The position numbers and the translations under genes are program-made. Positions 8,492-17,845 of a stretch of 59,746 bases of DNA are shown here, piece after piece. Origin of the DNA: an uncultured Collinsella sp. (GTDB taxonomy: Bacteria > Actinomycetota > Coriobacteriia > Coriobacteriales > Coriobacteriaceae); the NCBI GenBank assembly GCA_959019945.1, contig CAUEQD010000011.1, forward strand, positions 1 through 59,746. The letters are read 5' to 3'. Numbering within the stretch: position 1 is the first letter of the stretch; each line of letters starts with the position of its first letter. The notes under the pieces are model-generated. The model made no database searches, was not told the origin of the DNA, and worked only from the letters and a program-made list of their open reading frames with translations.

Positions 8492-11260
8492 CTACAGCAG
8501 CTCGCCGTAGCGCTTGACGTAGGCCTTCTTAAGGCTTGTCGCCAGCGCCATGTACAGCAAGATGCACGGAATCAGGAACAAGAAGTACTCGACAGGCAGG
8601 GCGCCCAGACCCAGCGTGGGGCCAAGCGGGCTAAACGGGATCAGCGTGAGCAGCGCGATGCCCGTCATCGTGAGCAGCATCACCGGAGCCGAGGCACGGC
8701 TCTGGATAAACGGCAACTTAGGCGTACGGATCATGTGGATGACCAGCGTCTGGCTCCACATAGACTCGACGAACCATCCAGCCTGGAACAGCGCGATGTA
8801 GGCCAGCTGCATCTGCTCCAGCGCGGCGCCCGAGTAGACGCTCGCCAGGTCGTTGAACAGCACGCCATGGCTCACGAACAGGGGGCAGAAAACGAAGTAC
8901 ATAAAGATATAGGTCATAAAGTCGAAGATGGAGCTGGTGGGCCCGATCCAGATCATGAACCTGCCAACACTCGAAGCGTCCCAGGTACGCGGCACGCGCA
9001 GGAACTCCTCGTCCACGTTGTCCCAGGGAATCGCCAGGCAGCTGCAGTCATAGATCAGGTTGAGCAGGATCAGCTGGATGCTCATCATCGGCAAAAACGG
9101 CAGCAGGGCGGATGCGGCAAGCACGCTGAACATATTGCCGAAGTTGGAGCTTGCGGTCATCTTGATGTACTTGATCATGTTGGCGTAGGTCTTGCGCCCC
9201 TCGATGATGCCCTCCTCGAGCACCATCAAATCCTTCTCGAGCAAGATGATATCGGCCGACTCCTTGGCCACGTCGACCGCAGTATCGACCGAGATGCCGA
9301 TGTCGGACGACTTCATGGCCGAGGCGTCGTTGATGCCGTCGCCCATGTAGCCCACCACATGACCGTTTGCACGCAGCACGGACACGACGCGCGCTTTTTG
9401 ATCGGGCGTAAGCTTGGCAAAGACCTGCACGTCCTCGGCGCGACGAGCGAGCTCGGCGTCGTCCATTGCGGCGATATCGCTGCCGAGCAGCATGTTGTTG
9501 ACCTCGAGTCCCACCTGCTTGCAGATGGTGCGCGTGACCTTCTCATTGTCGCCGGTCAAGATCTTGGTGGCTACACCGTGGTTGCGCAGCGCCTCGATAG
9601 CATCGGCCGTGGACTCTTTGGGCGGATCCAAAAACGCCAGGTAGCCGATCAGCACCATGTCGCGCTCATCATCGGCGCTAAAGGCACCGACAGGCGACGG
9701 GTTGGACTTTTGAGCGATTGCCAACACGCGGAAGCCGTCGTCGTTAAGGTCGGCGACCGTTGCCAAAATGCGCTCGCGCACCTCGTCGTCCAGCACGTGA
9801 ACGCCGCCGTCAATCTCGGCATGCGAGCACACCGACAGCATCTCCTCGACTGCACCCTTGGTGACCATCTGGGTTTTGCCGCTTCGATCGCGCACCACGG
9901 TGGTAAGGCGACGGCGCGTAAAGTCAAACGGCACCTCGTCGACCTTCACATAGGCCTCGGAAAGGTCGGTGAGACTCGGGTCGTTTTGCTCCTCTTCCTC
10001 GGTGCATTTGATGATCGCCAGATCCATCAGATTCTTGTAGCCCGTCTGGAAATAGCTGTTGAGGTAGGCATGGCGCAGAACGCGCGAATCCTCCTGGCCA
10101 TCGATGTTCCAGTGATACTCCAGCACCACCTGGTCCTGCGTCAGCGTGCCAGTCTTGTCCGTGCACAGCACGTCCATCGCGCCAAAGTTTTGAATCGAGT
10201 TGAGGTTCTTAACGATGGTCTGCTTTTTGCTCATAGCCACGGCGCCCTTGGCAAGGCACGTGGTAACGATCATGGGCAGCATCTCGGGTGTCAGGCCCAC
10301 GGCGATGCTGATGGCAAACAGGCCAGCATTAAGCCAATCGCCCTTGGTGACGCCGTTAATCATAAAGACAAACGGAACCATCACCATCATAAAGCGGATG
10401 AGCACCCACGAGACGCTATTGACGCCTTTGGAAAAGCTCGTCTCTACGGCATCCTCGGACAGGCTCGATGCCATAGAGCCAAACAAGGTCTGCTCGCCCA
10501 CGCTAAAGGCGAGCGCCGTCGCGCTGCCCGAGATCACACTGCTGCCCATGAGGGCGATGTTCTCGAACGACGTTGCCGAATCGGACTCGGTGCACGTCGC
10601 GGGAACCTTCTCGACCGGCTCGCTCTCGCCCGTCAGGCTTGCCTGGCTCACAAAGAGGTCCTTAGCCTCAATGATTCTCACATCGGCGGGAATCATGTCA
10701 CCGGCGGACAGGTGCACGATGTCACCAACCACCACGTCGTCGATGGGAATCTCGGTCCTAGGGGCATCCTCGCGGGTGACTGTCACGGTGGTCGTAATCA
10801 TATCGAGCAGCTTTTCGGCCGCGTTGCCGCTGCGCGCTTCCTGGATATAGCGCAGCGTGCCCGAGAGCACGACCATCGTGGTGATGATGATCACCGTCAA
10901 CGGGTCAAAGTCTTCGGGCGTGCTGCCCATCATCGACAACGCTGGAAACACCATGTCGGTCGCTGCCGAAATGATGGCCAGGAAAAACAGAATCGCCGTG
11001 AAGGGATTGACGAACGCGTCCGCAAGCTTGCGGGCAATCGACTTCTTCTTGCCACGCGTGACCACGTTACGCCCGTTGTCGGCTTCGCTGTGCGCGACCT
11101 CGTCGCGATTAAGGCCGCCGAGATTCGAGCCGACCCAGGATAGGGCCTCCGTCAGCGGAATGGTCGCCGCATACTGGATGCGACCCTCCGCGCGATGCCT
11201 CATCAGTTCGTTTTGCGCCTGAACCGCAGACGGCGTATGGCGCATAGTCATCTTCTTCAA
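8492..11260 (-). CDS. mgtA: Mg2+-importing P-type ATPase (MgtA/MgtB)
   Basis: 922 aa P3B-type ATPase. The TTG start at 11260 is chosen because GGAG lies 8 nt upstream, whereas the in-frame ATGs 9 and 15 nt later are too far from it. The N-terminal cytosolic domain (1-85) precedes NPFTAILFFLAIISAATD in TM1-2. The actuator loop has TGES at 210-213, the phosphorylation site is Asp368 in CTDKTGTLTQD, the nucleotide domain has KGAVEEM, and the hinge is GDGINDA. The membrane region includes AVGLTPEMLP and NLIYDCSCLAIPWDNVD, characteristic of MgtA. It imports Mg2+ at the cytoplasmic membrane. An upstream micro-ORF and a roughly 150-nt leader may regulate it. It forms an operon with the 51-aa membrane protein. 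Confidence 0.95.
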   Translation of the reverse strand: MKKMTMRHTPSAVQAQNELMRHRAEGRIQYAATIPLTEALSWVGSNLGGLNRDEVAHSEADNGRNVVTRGKKKSIARKLADAFVNPFTAILFFLAIISAATDMVFPALSMMGSTPEDFDPLTVIIITTMVVLSGTLRYIQEARSGNAAEKLLDMITTTVTVTREDAPRTEIPIDDVVVGDIVHLSAGDMIPADVRIIEAKDLFVSQASLTGESEPVEKVPATCTESDSATSFENIALMGSSVISGSATALAFSVGEQTLFGSMASSLSEDAVETSFSKGVNSVSWVLIRFMMVMVPFVFMINGVTKGDWLNAGLFAISIAVGLTPEMLPMIVTTCLAKGAVAMSKKQTIVKNLNSIQNFGAMDVLCTDKTGTLTQDQVVLEYHWNIDGQEDSRVLRHAYLNSYFQTGYKNLMDLAIIKCTEEEEQNDPSLTDLSEAYVKVDEVPFDFTRRRLTTVVRDRSGKTQMVTKGAVEEMLSVCSHAEIDGGVHVLDDEVRERILATVADLNDDGFRVLAIAQKSNPSPVGAFSADDERDMVLIGYLAFLDPPKESTADAIEALRNHGVATKILTGDNEKVTRTICKQVGLEVNNMLLGSDIAAMDDAELARRAEDVQVFAKLTPDQKARVVSVLRANGHVVGYMGDGINDASAMKSSDIGISVDTAVDVAKESADIILLEKDLMVLEEGIIEGRKTYANMIKYIKMTASSNFGNMFSVLAASALLPFLPMMSIQLILLNLIYDCSCLAIPWDNVDEEFLRVPRTWDASSVGRFMIWIGPTSSIFDFMTYIFMYFVFCPLFVSHGVLFNDLASVYSGAALEQMQLAYIALFQAGWFVESMWSQTLVIHMIRTPKLPFIQSRASAPVMLLTMTGIALLTLIPFSPLGPTLGLGALPVEYFLFLIPCILLYMALATSLKKAYVKRYGELL

Positions 11261-11298
11261 TTGCTTCGCTCCGTTCTATCGATCGGACGCAGGGCGAA

Positions 11299-11376
11299 TC
11301 AGCCGCGCGCCCCCATCAAAGTGGACCCGCGCCGGCAACTTCGTCCTGCGTTACTGGTACTGTCACTGCCGCTCAC
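11299..11376 (-). CDS. Possible 25-codon upstream ORF in the mgtA leader
   Basis: A GTG at 11376, preceded by AGAGAGG at usable spacing, opens 25 codons that close 38 nt upstream of the mgtA TTG. The peptide is Ser/Gly/Arg-rich, not Pro/Asp-rich as in the MgtL leaders of enterobacteria. It may be a translated leader or chance; no recognisable M-box (ykoK) core was found in the same stretch. Confidence 0.3.
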   Translation of the reverse strand: MSGSDSTSNAGRSCRRGSTLMGARG

Positions 11377-11419
11377 GGTCCTCACCTCTCTTTCGCGTCC
11401 GCGACTGTCTACAGAATAG

Positions 11420-11463
11420 AAAAGCCGCAAGACCGAGCACATGGCTGGTTTCTTGCGGCTTTC
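11420..11463 (-). terminator. Terminator of the winged-helix/ATPase operon
   Basis: Stem AAAGCCGCAAGA (11421-11432) with TCTTGCGGCTTT (11451-11462). On the minus strand it is followed by a TTTTCTATTCT tract, so it ends the 11527-14463 transcription unit upstream of mgtA. Confidence 0.75.
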
Positions 11464-11526
11464 TTGCGATTTGGCAAGGATTGTCAAAGTGACTATTTGG
11501 ATCGATGGGAGCGAATACCCGAAGCG

Positions 11527-12009
11527 TTACTCGGCCATTTTGTAGCCCACGCCCCATACAGTCAGCAGGTAGTGGGGGTTGTCTGGTTCGGGCTCAATCT
11601 TCTTTCGAATTTTGCGGACGAAGGCCATGATGTTGCTGTCATCGAGCAGATACTCGTTTTGCCACACCGCCCGGTAGATTTCCTCTTTGCTAAAGACCGT
11701 ACCCCGGTTGCTCGCCAAAAAGGCAAGGATGTCGAACTCCTTGGGCGTGAGCGAGACCGGCGCGTCCGACACCTTGACGGTGCGCGAGGCCAGGTCGATC
11801 GAAAGCTCGCCGATAACGATGGGTCCAGTGGCGGCACTTGCCTGCGAGCCGGCAACCGCCAGCTCGATAGCAGTCAGCTTGCCCGATGCGATATCGGCAA
11901 ACACGGGCGCGAGCTCCAGGGCGGCAGCGCTGCCAGACGAGAACAGCGCGCTGCTGAGCTCGGCGGCCTCGGCCGGCGTAATCGCGATGTTGGTTCTGTT
12001 GGTACGCAT
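11527..12009 (-). CDS. OmpR-type winged-helix DNA-binding protein lacking a receiver
   Basis: 160 aa. The C-terminal 95 residues are a complete Trans_reg_C winged helix: VSLTPKEFDILAFLASNRG, FSKEEIYRAVWQ, then DDSNIMAFVRKIRKKIE and the wing YLLTVWGVGYKM. The N-terminal 65 residues are Ala-rich and helical with no Asp-containing receiver, so the protein is not a normal response regulator. It starts 9 nt after the short MgtA paralogue, in the same operon. It may be a one-component regulator of the ATPase or of Mg2+ genes; its signal is unknown. Confidence 0.8.
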   Translation of the reverse strand: MRTNRTNIAITPAEAAELSSALFSSGSAAALELAPVFADIASGKLTAIELAVAGSQASAATGPIVIGELSIDLASRTVKVSDAPVSLTPKEFDILAFLASNRGTVFSKEEIYRAVWQNEYLLDDSNIMAFVRKIRKKIEPEPDNPHYLLTVWGVGYKMAE

Positions 12010-12018
12010 AGAACCGCC

Positions 12019-14463
12019 CTAGAACAAGCTGCTCGAGCGGGCCAGATAGACCCGCTTGATCGTCGAAGCAACAACAAGATACAACACGCTCAGCAGCGCA
12101 ACGATGCCCAGATACCATACAGGCAGCGTGGCGAGCCCAAACAGCTGCGCCACCGGACTGAGCGCAAGGAGCGCCGTGACAACGAGCATGACGGCAACCA
12201 TCACCACGAGCGGTGTGCAAGGACGATCCCCGTCGCGGACACTGCGCGTTCGCAACACCAGGAGCACGAGCGATTCGGTCCATGCGCATTCCAGCAGCCA
12301 GCCGGCTTGGAAGGTCGCGATAAAGGCCGCTCGACCCGCCGCGTCGAGCGCGGCAAAGGGCGCGCCGCAGACGGCGGGGCATACGCCCAAGAACAGAATG
12401 GCAAACGTAATGATGTCGAAGGCCGAGCTCGCAAAGCCAAAATGAAGCATAAAGCTGCCGAGCCCCTTACCCGACCAGGCCCTGGGGCGGGCAATCTCTG
12501 CATCGTCAACGTTATCCCACGAAAGCGACAGGCAGGTGGCGTCGTAGCACAGATTGAGCAAGAGCAGCTGGGTAGCGGTTGCCGGCACAAAGGGCAGGAA
12601 AATGCTCGAGGCGGCAACCGAACAGATATTGCCAAAGTTGGAGCTCGATGCGATACGGATGTACTTGGAGGCATTGGCGAACGAAGTCCTGCCCTCGCTG
12701 ACGCCCTCGGCGACAACACCCAAGTCGCGCTCGAGCAGCACCAGGTCGGCCACCTTTTTGGATTCGGCCGCAGCCGAGTCCACGACAATGCCGACGTCTG
12801 CCGATGTGAGCGCCGGCACGTCGTTCACGCCGTCTCCGATATAGCCGACGATGTGGCCGGAGAGGCGAATCAGGCTAACGATCTGCGCCTTCTGTGCGGG
12901 CGTAAGCTCGGCAAACACGCGAGCCTTCCCCACCCGGATCAGCGCTTCGGATTCCTCCATGGCCTGAAGCATGCTGCCGGTGATAACGCTATCGGCGGGA
13001 ATGCCCAGGCGCGAGCATGTTGAGCGAGCGACCGAAGCCGAATCACCCGTGAGCACGCGCACCTCGACGGAAAGGTTAGACAGCGCCTGCACGGCGGCAC
13101 GAGCGCTCGCCTTGGGCCGATCGAAAAAGCCCAAAAAGCCGCACAGCACCAGGTCATCCCAGTCCGCCGACGTCGTGCTATAGGCGACGGCGAGCACTTT
13201 GATGCCATCGGCGCGCATGTCCTCGGCAACCTCGTAGGCGCTCTGACGGCCATCGGCATCCATGGGCACCAGCTCGCCCTTAAAGTTTGCCCAGGCGCAG
13301 CGTGTGCACACGCTTTCAACCTCGCCCTTTACGATGGTCAGATGATTGCCGGGGCGAACCTGTAGCCCCAAACAACCAAGCGCCCCGGGCGTGGCGTCGA
13401 GCTTGACACCCGAAGCCTTGGTGACGTGGTCGAAGGGGTCAGAGGCATGCAGTGCAAAGGCGTGGCCAAGGTCTTTCGCGGCAAGGTGCAGCTCGGGTGC
13501 CGCGCACGCATCGGCAATGGCCCGATTGAGCTGATTGGCAGCGGCCCCCTGGCTCGTGCTCTCCAGATACGCCAGGTTGAGCGTCTGCTCGCTTTCGTTG
13601 CCCAGGATATCGGTGTAGTACTCGAGCACCGCGGCATCTTCGGTGAGCGTGCCTGTCTTGTCAACGCACACCACGTCCATGGAGCCCAGTGACTCCATGG
13701 CGTCAACGTTCTTAACGATGACCTGCTTGTTTTTTAGTCGATGGGCACTGCCCGAAAGGCAAACGCTCGTGACAACCGGCAGCATTTCGGGAACCAGGCC
13801 CACGGCCGTGCCCAGGGCAAACAGCAGTGTCTGCGCCCAGTCGCCCAGCACAAAGCCTCGAATCATAATGACAAACGGCAGTACGATGAGCATGCATCTT
13901 ACCAGGGCGGCGCAGATGCTCTTGGCGCCGGCACCAAGCTGTGTGCCCATTCGAGCGCGACGGCGCAAAACGGGCTGCTCATCGGCAATGCGGGCGAGGA
14001 CGGTTGCCGACGCCTTGCCGTCGACAATGGTCGTTCCCGCGCGAACGGTCTCCCCTTCCCGCTTGGCGGTCTGACCGCTCTCGCCTGTAAGCGACGATTC
14101 CGAGACAAGGACCTGGTCGCCCTTGGCAAGGGTCACGTCGACCGGGCAGAGCATGCCGGCATATAGGCGGACGACGTCGCCGGGCACAAGCCGGTCGGCA
14201 TCAACTTGAATCCAACACGCATCGACGCGTTTCCAAACGGCCGCGTGGTTCGCTTTAAACATATGGCGATCAAAGCTGCGCTTGGCCTCATTTTCGTAAA
14301 ACAGGCGCACCAGGCCGCCCACCAGCCACATCAAAAAGAGCACAGCTGGCGCGAACACGCCCGTCTGGCCTTCCACCTGCGGCAGGACATCGACCAAAAA
14401 AGCCAGCCCGGCAAGCGCAAGCAGCAGCGACGAGAACGGATTAAAGAACGATTTTCTAATCAT
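12019..14463 (-). CDS. Divergent MgtA-like P-type ATPase with a shortened N-terminus
   Basis: 814 aa. The catalytic core is intact: TGES at 126-129, phospho-Asp268 in VDKTGTLTED, GDGVNDV in the hinge, AVGLVPEMLP, and NLCYDATCLSLSWDNVD, the MgtA-specific membrane motif. Compared with the MgtA at 8492-11260, the first 80 or so cytosolic residues are missing and the protein starts directly at NPFSSLLLALAGLAF (TM1). No longer open frame exists upstream. It is likely a paralogue with a changed role, regulation or ion. A hairpin involving the start codon (14461-14491) may control its translation. It is co-transcribed with the winged-helix protein. Confidence 0.88.
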   Translation of the reverse strand: MIRKSFFNPFSSLLLALAGLAFLVDVLPQVEGQTGVFAPAVLFLMWLVGGLVRLFYENEAKRSFDRHMFKANHAAVWKRVDACWIQVDADRLVPGDVVRLYAGMLCPVDVTLAKGDQVLVSESSLTGESGQTAKREGETVRAGTTIVDGKASATVLARIADEQPVLRRRARMGTQLGAGAKSICAALVRCMLIVLPFVIMIRGFVLGDWAQTLLFALGTAVGLVPEMLPVVTSVCLSGSAHRLKNKQVIVKNVDAMESLGSMDVVCVDKTGTLTEDAAVLEYYTDILGNESEQTLNLAYLESTSQGAAANQLNRAIADACAAPELHLAAKDLGHAFALHASDPFDHVTKASGVKLDATPGALGCLGLQVRPGNHLTIVKGEVESVCTRCAWANFKGELVPMDADGRQSAYEVAEDMRADGIKVLAVAYSTTSADWDDLVLCGFLGFFDRPKASARAAVQALSNLSVEVRVLTGDSASVARSTCSRLGIPADSVITGSMLQAMEESEALIRVGKARVFAELTPAQKAQIVSLIRLSGHIVGYIGDGVNDVPALTSADVGIVVDSAAAESKKVADLVLLERDLGVVAEGVSEGRTSFANASKYIRIASSSNFGNICSVAASSIFLPFVPATATQLLLLNLCYDATCLSLSWDNVDDAEIARPRAWSGKGLGSFMLHFGFASSAFDIITFAILFLGVCPAVCGAPFAALDAAGRAAFIATFQAGWLLECAWTESLVLLVLRTRSVRDGDRPCTPLVVMVAVMLVVTALLALSPVAQLFGLATLPVWYLGIVALLSVLYLVVASTIKRVYLARSSSLF

Positions 14464-14491
14464 CGAAGCCTCTTTCTAGCACGGCTTCGAT
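14461..14491 (-). promoter_or_regulatory. Start-codon-sequestering hairpin
   Basis: On the minus strand ATCGAAGCC (14491-14483) is complementary to GGCTTCGAT (14470-14462). The right arm contains part of the ribosome site and the first bases of the ATG of the MgtA paralogue; the loop holds AGAAAGA of the SD. Folding would hide the initiation region. Confidence 0.45.
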
Positions 14492-14553
14492 TGTATCCGA
14501 GGGCACTCGCCGACAACCCCGCCCCAACCCTTGCGACTTCCTTGCTTTTAGCC

Positions 14554-14580
14554 GTGACAAAAGGGTTGTCCCTTTGTCAC
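14554..14580 (-). terminator. Terminator after the ABC/FtsX gene
   Basis: Stem GTGACAAAAGGG / CCCTTTGTCAC immediately downstream of the minus-strand stop at 14582. It belongs to a recurring GACAAAGG hairpin type in this window (also 7952-7980). Confidence 0.6.
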
Positions 14581-14581
14581 A

Positions 14582-17500
14582 TTATTCGGAACGAAGGGCC
14601 TCCACGGGGTCCTTTTTGGATGCGCTACGGGCCGGCAGCAGGCCGGCAACGACCGTCAACAGCACCGAAATTGCAATGAGCACCAGCGCATCCTGCACGG
14701 GCAGGCTCATCAGATTGGGTACCTGTTTGGCAGTAAGCGCCCAGGCATTAACCGGAAAGCTCACGGCCACCACGACGACAACAGCAAAGACGCCGGCAAT
14801 GAGGCCCTCGATAAAGGTCTCGGCATTGAATACGTTGGCCACGTTACGCTTCGACGCGCCGATCGCACGCAGGATGCCAATCTCCTTTTTGCGTTCCAGC
14901 ACGCTGATGTAGGTGATGATGCCGATCATGATGGAGCTCACCACCAGACTGATACTCACGAATGCGATGAGCACCAAGCTGATGGTGTTCACGATGTCGG
15001 TCACCGAACCCATGATGATGCCCATGTAGTCTGTGTACGAAATTGCCCGATCATCGTGGCCAGCGGCTTTGACCTGCTTGTTGTACGCATCGATGTGATC
15101 GAGTACGCGCTCCTTGGCCTCAAAGTCGCGCGGGAAAATCTTAACCGAGATGGGATCGGCCTCGTCCGCATAGCCCAGTGTGGCCAGATTGTTATCATAG
15201 GTGAGCTTCGACGCCTTGGCATAGCTCATCATGAGCGAACTCAGGTCCTCGGCGTCCATGTTGAAATGGATGGCACGAGCAAAGGCGCTCGCATCCACAC
15301 GCATGGCGCTCGCCAGGTTAGCAAAACTCGACGACATCTGCGTAGCCATCTGTCCCATGAGCCCCGCCGCGCCTGCCTTGAGCTGAGCTGACACCGTCGC
15401 CGCAATCTGGTCGCTGATCGACTTCATCATCTGATCCATAGCCTGCTGCAGATACGGAGCCAGCTGTTTTTGCACATAGTCGGTCATCGCCTGTTGCAGA
15501 CGCTCGGCCAGGGCATCGCCACCGAGTGCCTTGAGCTGTGCCAGGCATTGCTGGGCTGCGGCATCATTCTCAAGATACGCCGAGAATGCGGCAGCGAGCT
15601 TTGACGCGTCCTTAAGATCTTCGGGTGACAGCGCCTTAAACTGTTCCGACTGCATAAAACCCGTGAACAGCTGGTTGGCGAGCACCCCCACTTGCCGCAT
15701 CTGCTCGGGCGTAAGCTCCAGCCCATCGAAGACGCCCGAGAAATCGGGGGCCGGTGCTTTGGCCATGATGTCGCTGAAGTCGATGTCCTTGCCAACACCC
15801 GAAAGGTCAATGTCCAGCCCGGACAAGTCAAGACCCGACAGGTCCATACCGCCGGCTGCACCCGAGAGCGCAGACGCATCGAACGAGAACGCGCTCTTGA
15901 GCGCCGCCTCGTCCACACTGAACATGCTGCCCAAATCCACGCCTTGCTTGGCCTCGCCCTGCAGTTCATCGAAAGACTTGCCCGTAAAGACATCCGTCTC
16001 GGGGTGGGCGAGTTGCTCCTGCACAATCTGCGAATCGGCGGCGCGCTCCATAAGCTGGCGAGTCAGCGCATGAGTGTAGGCAATGCCCGGGGACAACGCG
16101 CTCGCGTTGGCCGTCTCGTTTGGTCGCACCACGCCCACAATGTGCACGTCGATACCGTCGGCAACCTTGGCGGCCATAAAGTCGGTGTCGCCAGACATAT
16201 CGGTCCACATGCCGGTCTCTTCGTTTTTGCGATACGCATCTGCCGGCGACAACACCTTGAACGTCGTAGACAACGCATCCTCGTAGGTAAAGTCGGCAGC
16301 GGTCTCGGGCGTCTCGACCCCGCCGTCAGCCGTCATGGCACTGTTGACCAGGTCGTTGAGCTCATTGATATCCAGCGCGCCGATGCTATAGAGCGTATAG
16401 TCGCCCACCGTGCCACGGCTCGAAAGCACCATCACGGCCTCGTTGGCAGACGTAGGCCAATGACCGGCGACGACGTCGTACTGGCTGTCGAGCAGGCTCT
16501 GGTCGTCAATCATCTCGTTGAAGACCGAGGTCCCCATGGACTCCATGCTCACCGTTGCCGCCGAGCTCGCGCCTCCGCTCATAGCCTCGGTCATGGCATT
16601 AGGCACCAGCCGGACAGGCCTCTCGTCTCCCTTGCCCGCGCGATAGACAACCGGCGTTACGCCATAGCCGTACTGAATGGCGTTAACTTCTTTATCGATG
16701 CCGTCGCCACCGGCATCAAGCCATGCCTTGAAGCTCGTCATGTCGTTGGACTTAACGCTCGCAAACATATCCTTTACGGCCGTAACCACGGGAATCTTAT
16801 CGGTTCCCTGAGCCTTGCCGTCGGTGCCGTCGTCGGATAAATCCTCGCCGTTGGACGCCTCATCATCCACAGCCCCCTGTCCGCCCATCATGGACGACAG
16901 GTCGTAGTCCTGCTTGGAGATCGTAAGCGGGTAACTCGAGAGCGTATCCTCCTCGACCTTTTTGATGTAGTTGTTCACGCCATTGGAGAGCGCCAAGATC
17001 GCCGCGATACCGATAATGCCAATCGACCCCGCAAAGGCCGTCATGGCCGTACGGCCTTTTTTGGTCATGAGGTTTCGGGCAGAAAGCCCCAGCGCCGTCA
17101 CAAAGCTCATCGAGGTTTTGCGCGTAGGCTTTGCCTCGCGACGCGCGGCCTTGGCAACATCGAAGGGGTCGGAATCGTCGGTGATCTTGCCGTCCGCCAG
17201 ATTGACGATGCGCGTGGCATATTGGTACGCCAGCTCGGGATTGTGCGTGACCATGATGACCAGGCGGTCGCGCGCCACGTCCTTGAGCAGGTCCATGACC
17301 TGTACGGATGTCGTTGAATCCAAAGCGCCGGTCGGCTCGTCTGCCAGCACAATCTCGGGATCATTAATCAGGGCGCGGGCGATGGCCACGCGCTGCATCT
17401 GCCCGCCCGAAAGTTGGCTCGGGCGCTTGTTAACGTGCTCGCCCAGGCCGACTTTCTCCAACGCCTCGCGCGCACGCTGGCGGCGCTCAGCATGCCCCAC

Positions 17501-17845
17501 GCCCGTGAGCGTGAGCGCCAGCTCCACGTTTTCCAAAATGGTCTGATGCGGAATGAGGTTATAGCTTTGGAACACAAAGCCGATGCGGTTGTTGCGGTAG
17601 GCATCCCAATCGCGATCGTGAAAGTCCTTGGTCGAAATACCGTCGATCAGCAGGTCGCCGGAATCGAAATGATCGAGCCCACCGATAACGTTGAGCATCG
17701 TAGTTTTGCCCGAGCCCGAGGGACCCAGAATGGCCACGAACTCGTTATCGCGAAAAGCCAGGCTTACGCTGTCGAGCGCCACCTGCGTAAACGACTGGGT
17801 AACGTACCTTTTGCAAATTCCTTTGAGCTCCAACATGGACGGCAA
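14582..17845 (-). CDS. ABC transporter: fused ATPase and FtsX-type permease with a giant external domain
   Basis: 1087 aa. Residues 1-230 are a LolD/MacB-type ATPase: Walker A GPSGSGKTT (41-49), signature LSGGQ (145-149), Walker B ADEPTGALD (about 168-176), and the VTHNP H-loop. A first membrane helix follows at about 262-285. Then comes a roughly 650-residue extracytoplasmic region, partly coiled-coil, with a short DLSGLDLSGLDIDLSGVG repeat. Three C-terminal FtsX helices include the RKKEIGILRAIGASKRNV loop and end SASKKDPVEALRSE. Such mechanotransmitting transporters handle lipoproteins, peptide antibiotics or wall hydrolase activation. The external domain is much larger than MacB's, and its ligand is unknown. 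It is transcribed alone. Confidence 0.88.
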   Translation of the reverse strand: MPSMLELKGICKRYVTQSFTQVALDSVSLAFRDNEFVAILGPSGSGKTTMLNVIGGLDHFDSGDLLIDGISTKDFHDRDWDAYRNNRIGFVFQSYNLIPHQTILENVELALTLTGVGHAERRQRAREALEKVGLGEHVNKRPSQLSGGQMQRVAIARALINDPEIVLADEPTGALDSTTSVQVMDLLKDVARDRLVIMVTHNPELAYQYATRIVNLADGKITDDSDPFDVAKAARREAKPTRKTSMSFVTALGLSARNLMTKKGRTAMTAFAGSIGIIGIAAILALSNGVNNYIKKVEEDTLSSYPLTISKQDYDLSSMMGGQGAVDDEASNGEDLSDDGTDGKAQGTDKIPVVTAVKDMFASVKSNDMTSFKAWLDAGGDGIDKEVNAIQYGYGVTPVVYRAGKGDERPVRLVPNAMTEAMSGGASSAATVSMESMGTSVFNEMIDDQSLLDSQYDVVAGHWPTSANEAVMVLSSRGTVGDYTLYSIGALDINELNDLVNSAMTADGGVETPETAADFTYEDALSTTFKVLSPADAYRKNEETGMWTDMSGDTDFMAAKVADGIDVHIVGVVRPNETANASALSPGIAYTHALTRQLMERAADSQIVQEQLAHPETDVFTGKSFDELQGEAKQGVDLGSMFSVDEAALKSAFSFDASALSGAAGGMDLSGLDLSGLDIDLSGVGKDIDFSDIMAKAPAPDFSGVFDGLELTPEQMRQVGVLANQLFTGFMQSEQFKALSPEDLKDASKLAAAFSAYLENDAAAQQCLAQLKALGGDALAERLQQAMTDYVQKQLAPYLQQAMDQMMKSISDQIAATVSAQLKAGAAGLMGQMATQMSSSFANLASAMRVDASAFARAIHFNMDAEDLSSLMMSYAKASKLTYDNNLATLGYADEADPISVKIFPRDFEAKERVLDHIDAYNKQVKAAGHDDRAISYTDYMGIIMGSVTDIVNTISLVLIAFVSISLVVSSIMIGIITYISVLERKKEIGILRAIGASKRNVANVFNAETFIEGLIAGVFAVVVVVAVSFPVNAWALTAKQVPNLMSLPVQDALVLIAISVLLTVVAGLLPARSASKKDPVEALRSE

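Noticed and set aside
8303..11143. A 946-codon plus-strand frame opposite mgtA
   Set aside because: Shadow of mgtA codon bias; His/Gln/Arg-rich with no domain and no ribosome site.
11261..11420. An M-box (ykoK) Mg2+ riboswitch upstream of mgtA
   Set aside because: GGTGAGG is present but the rest of the conserved M-box core could not be found.
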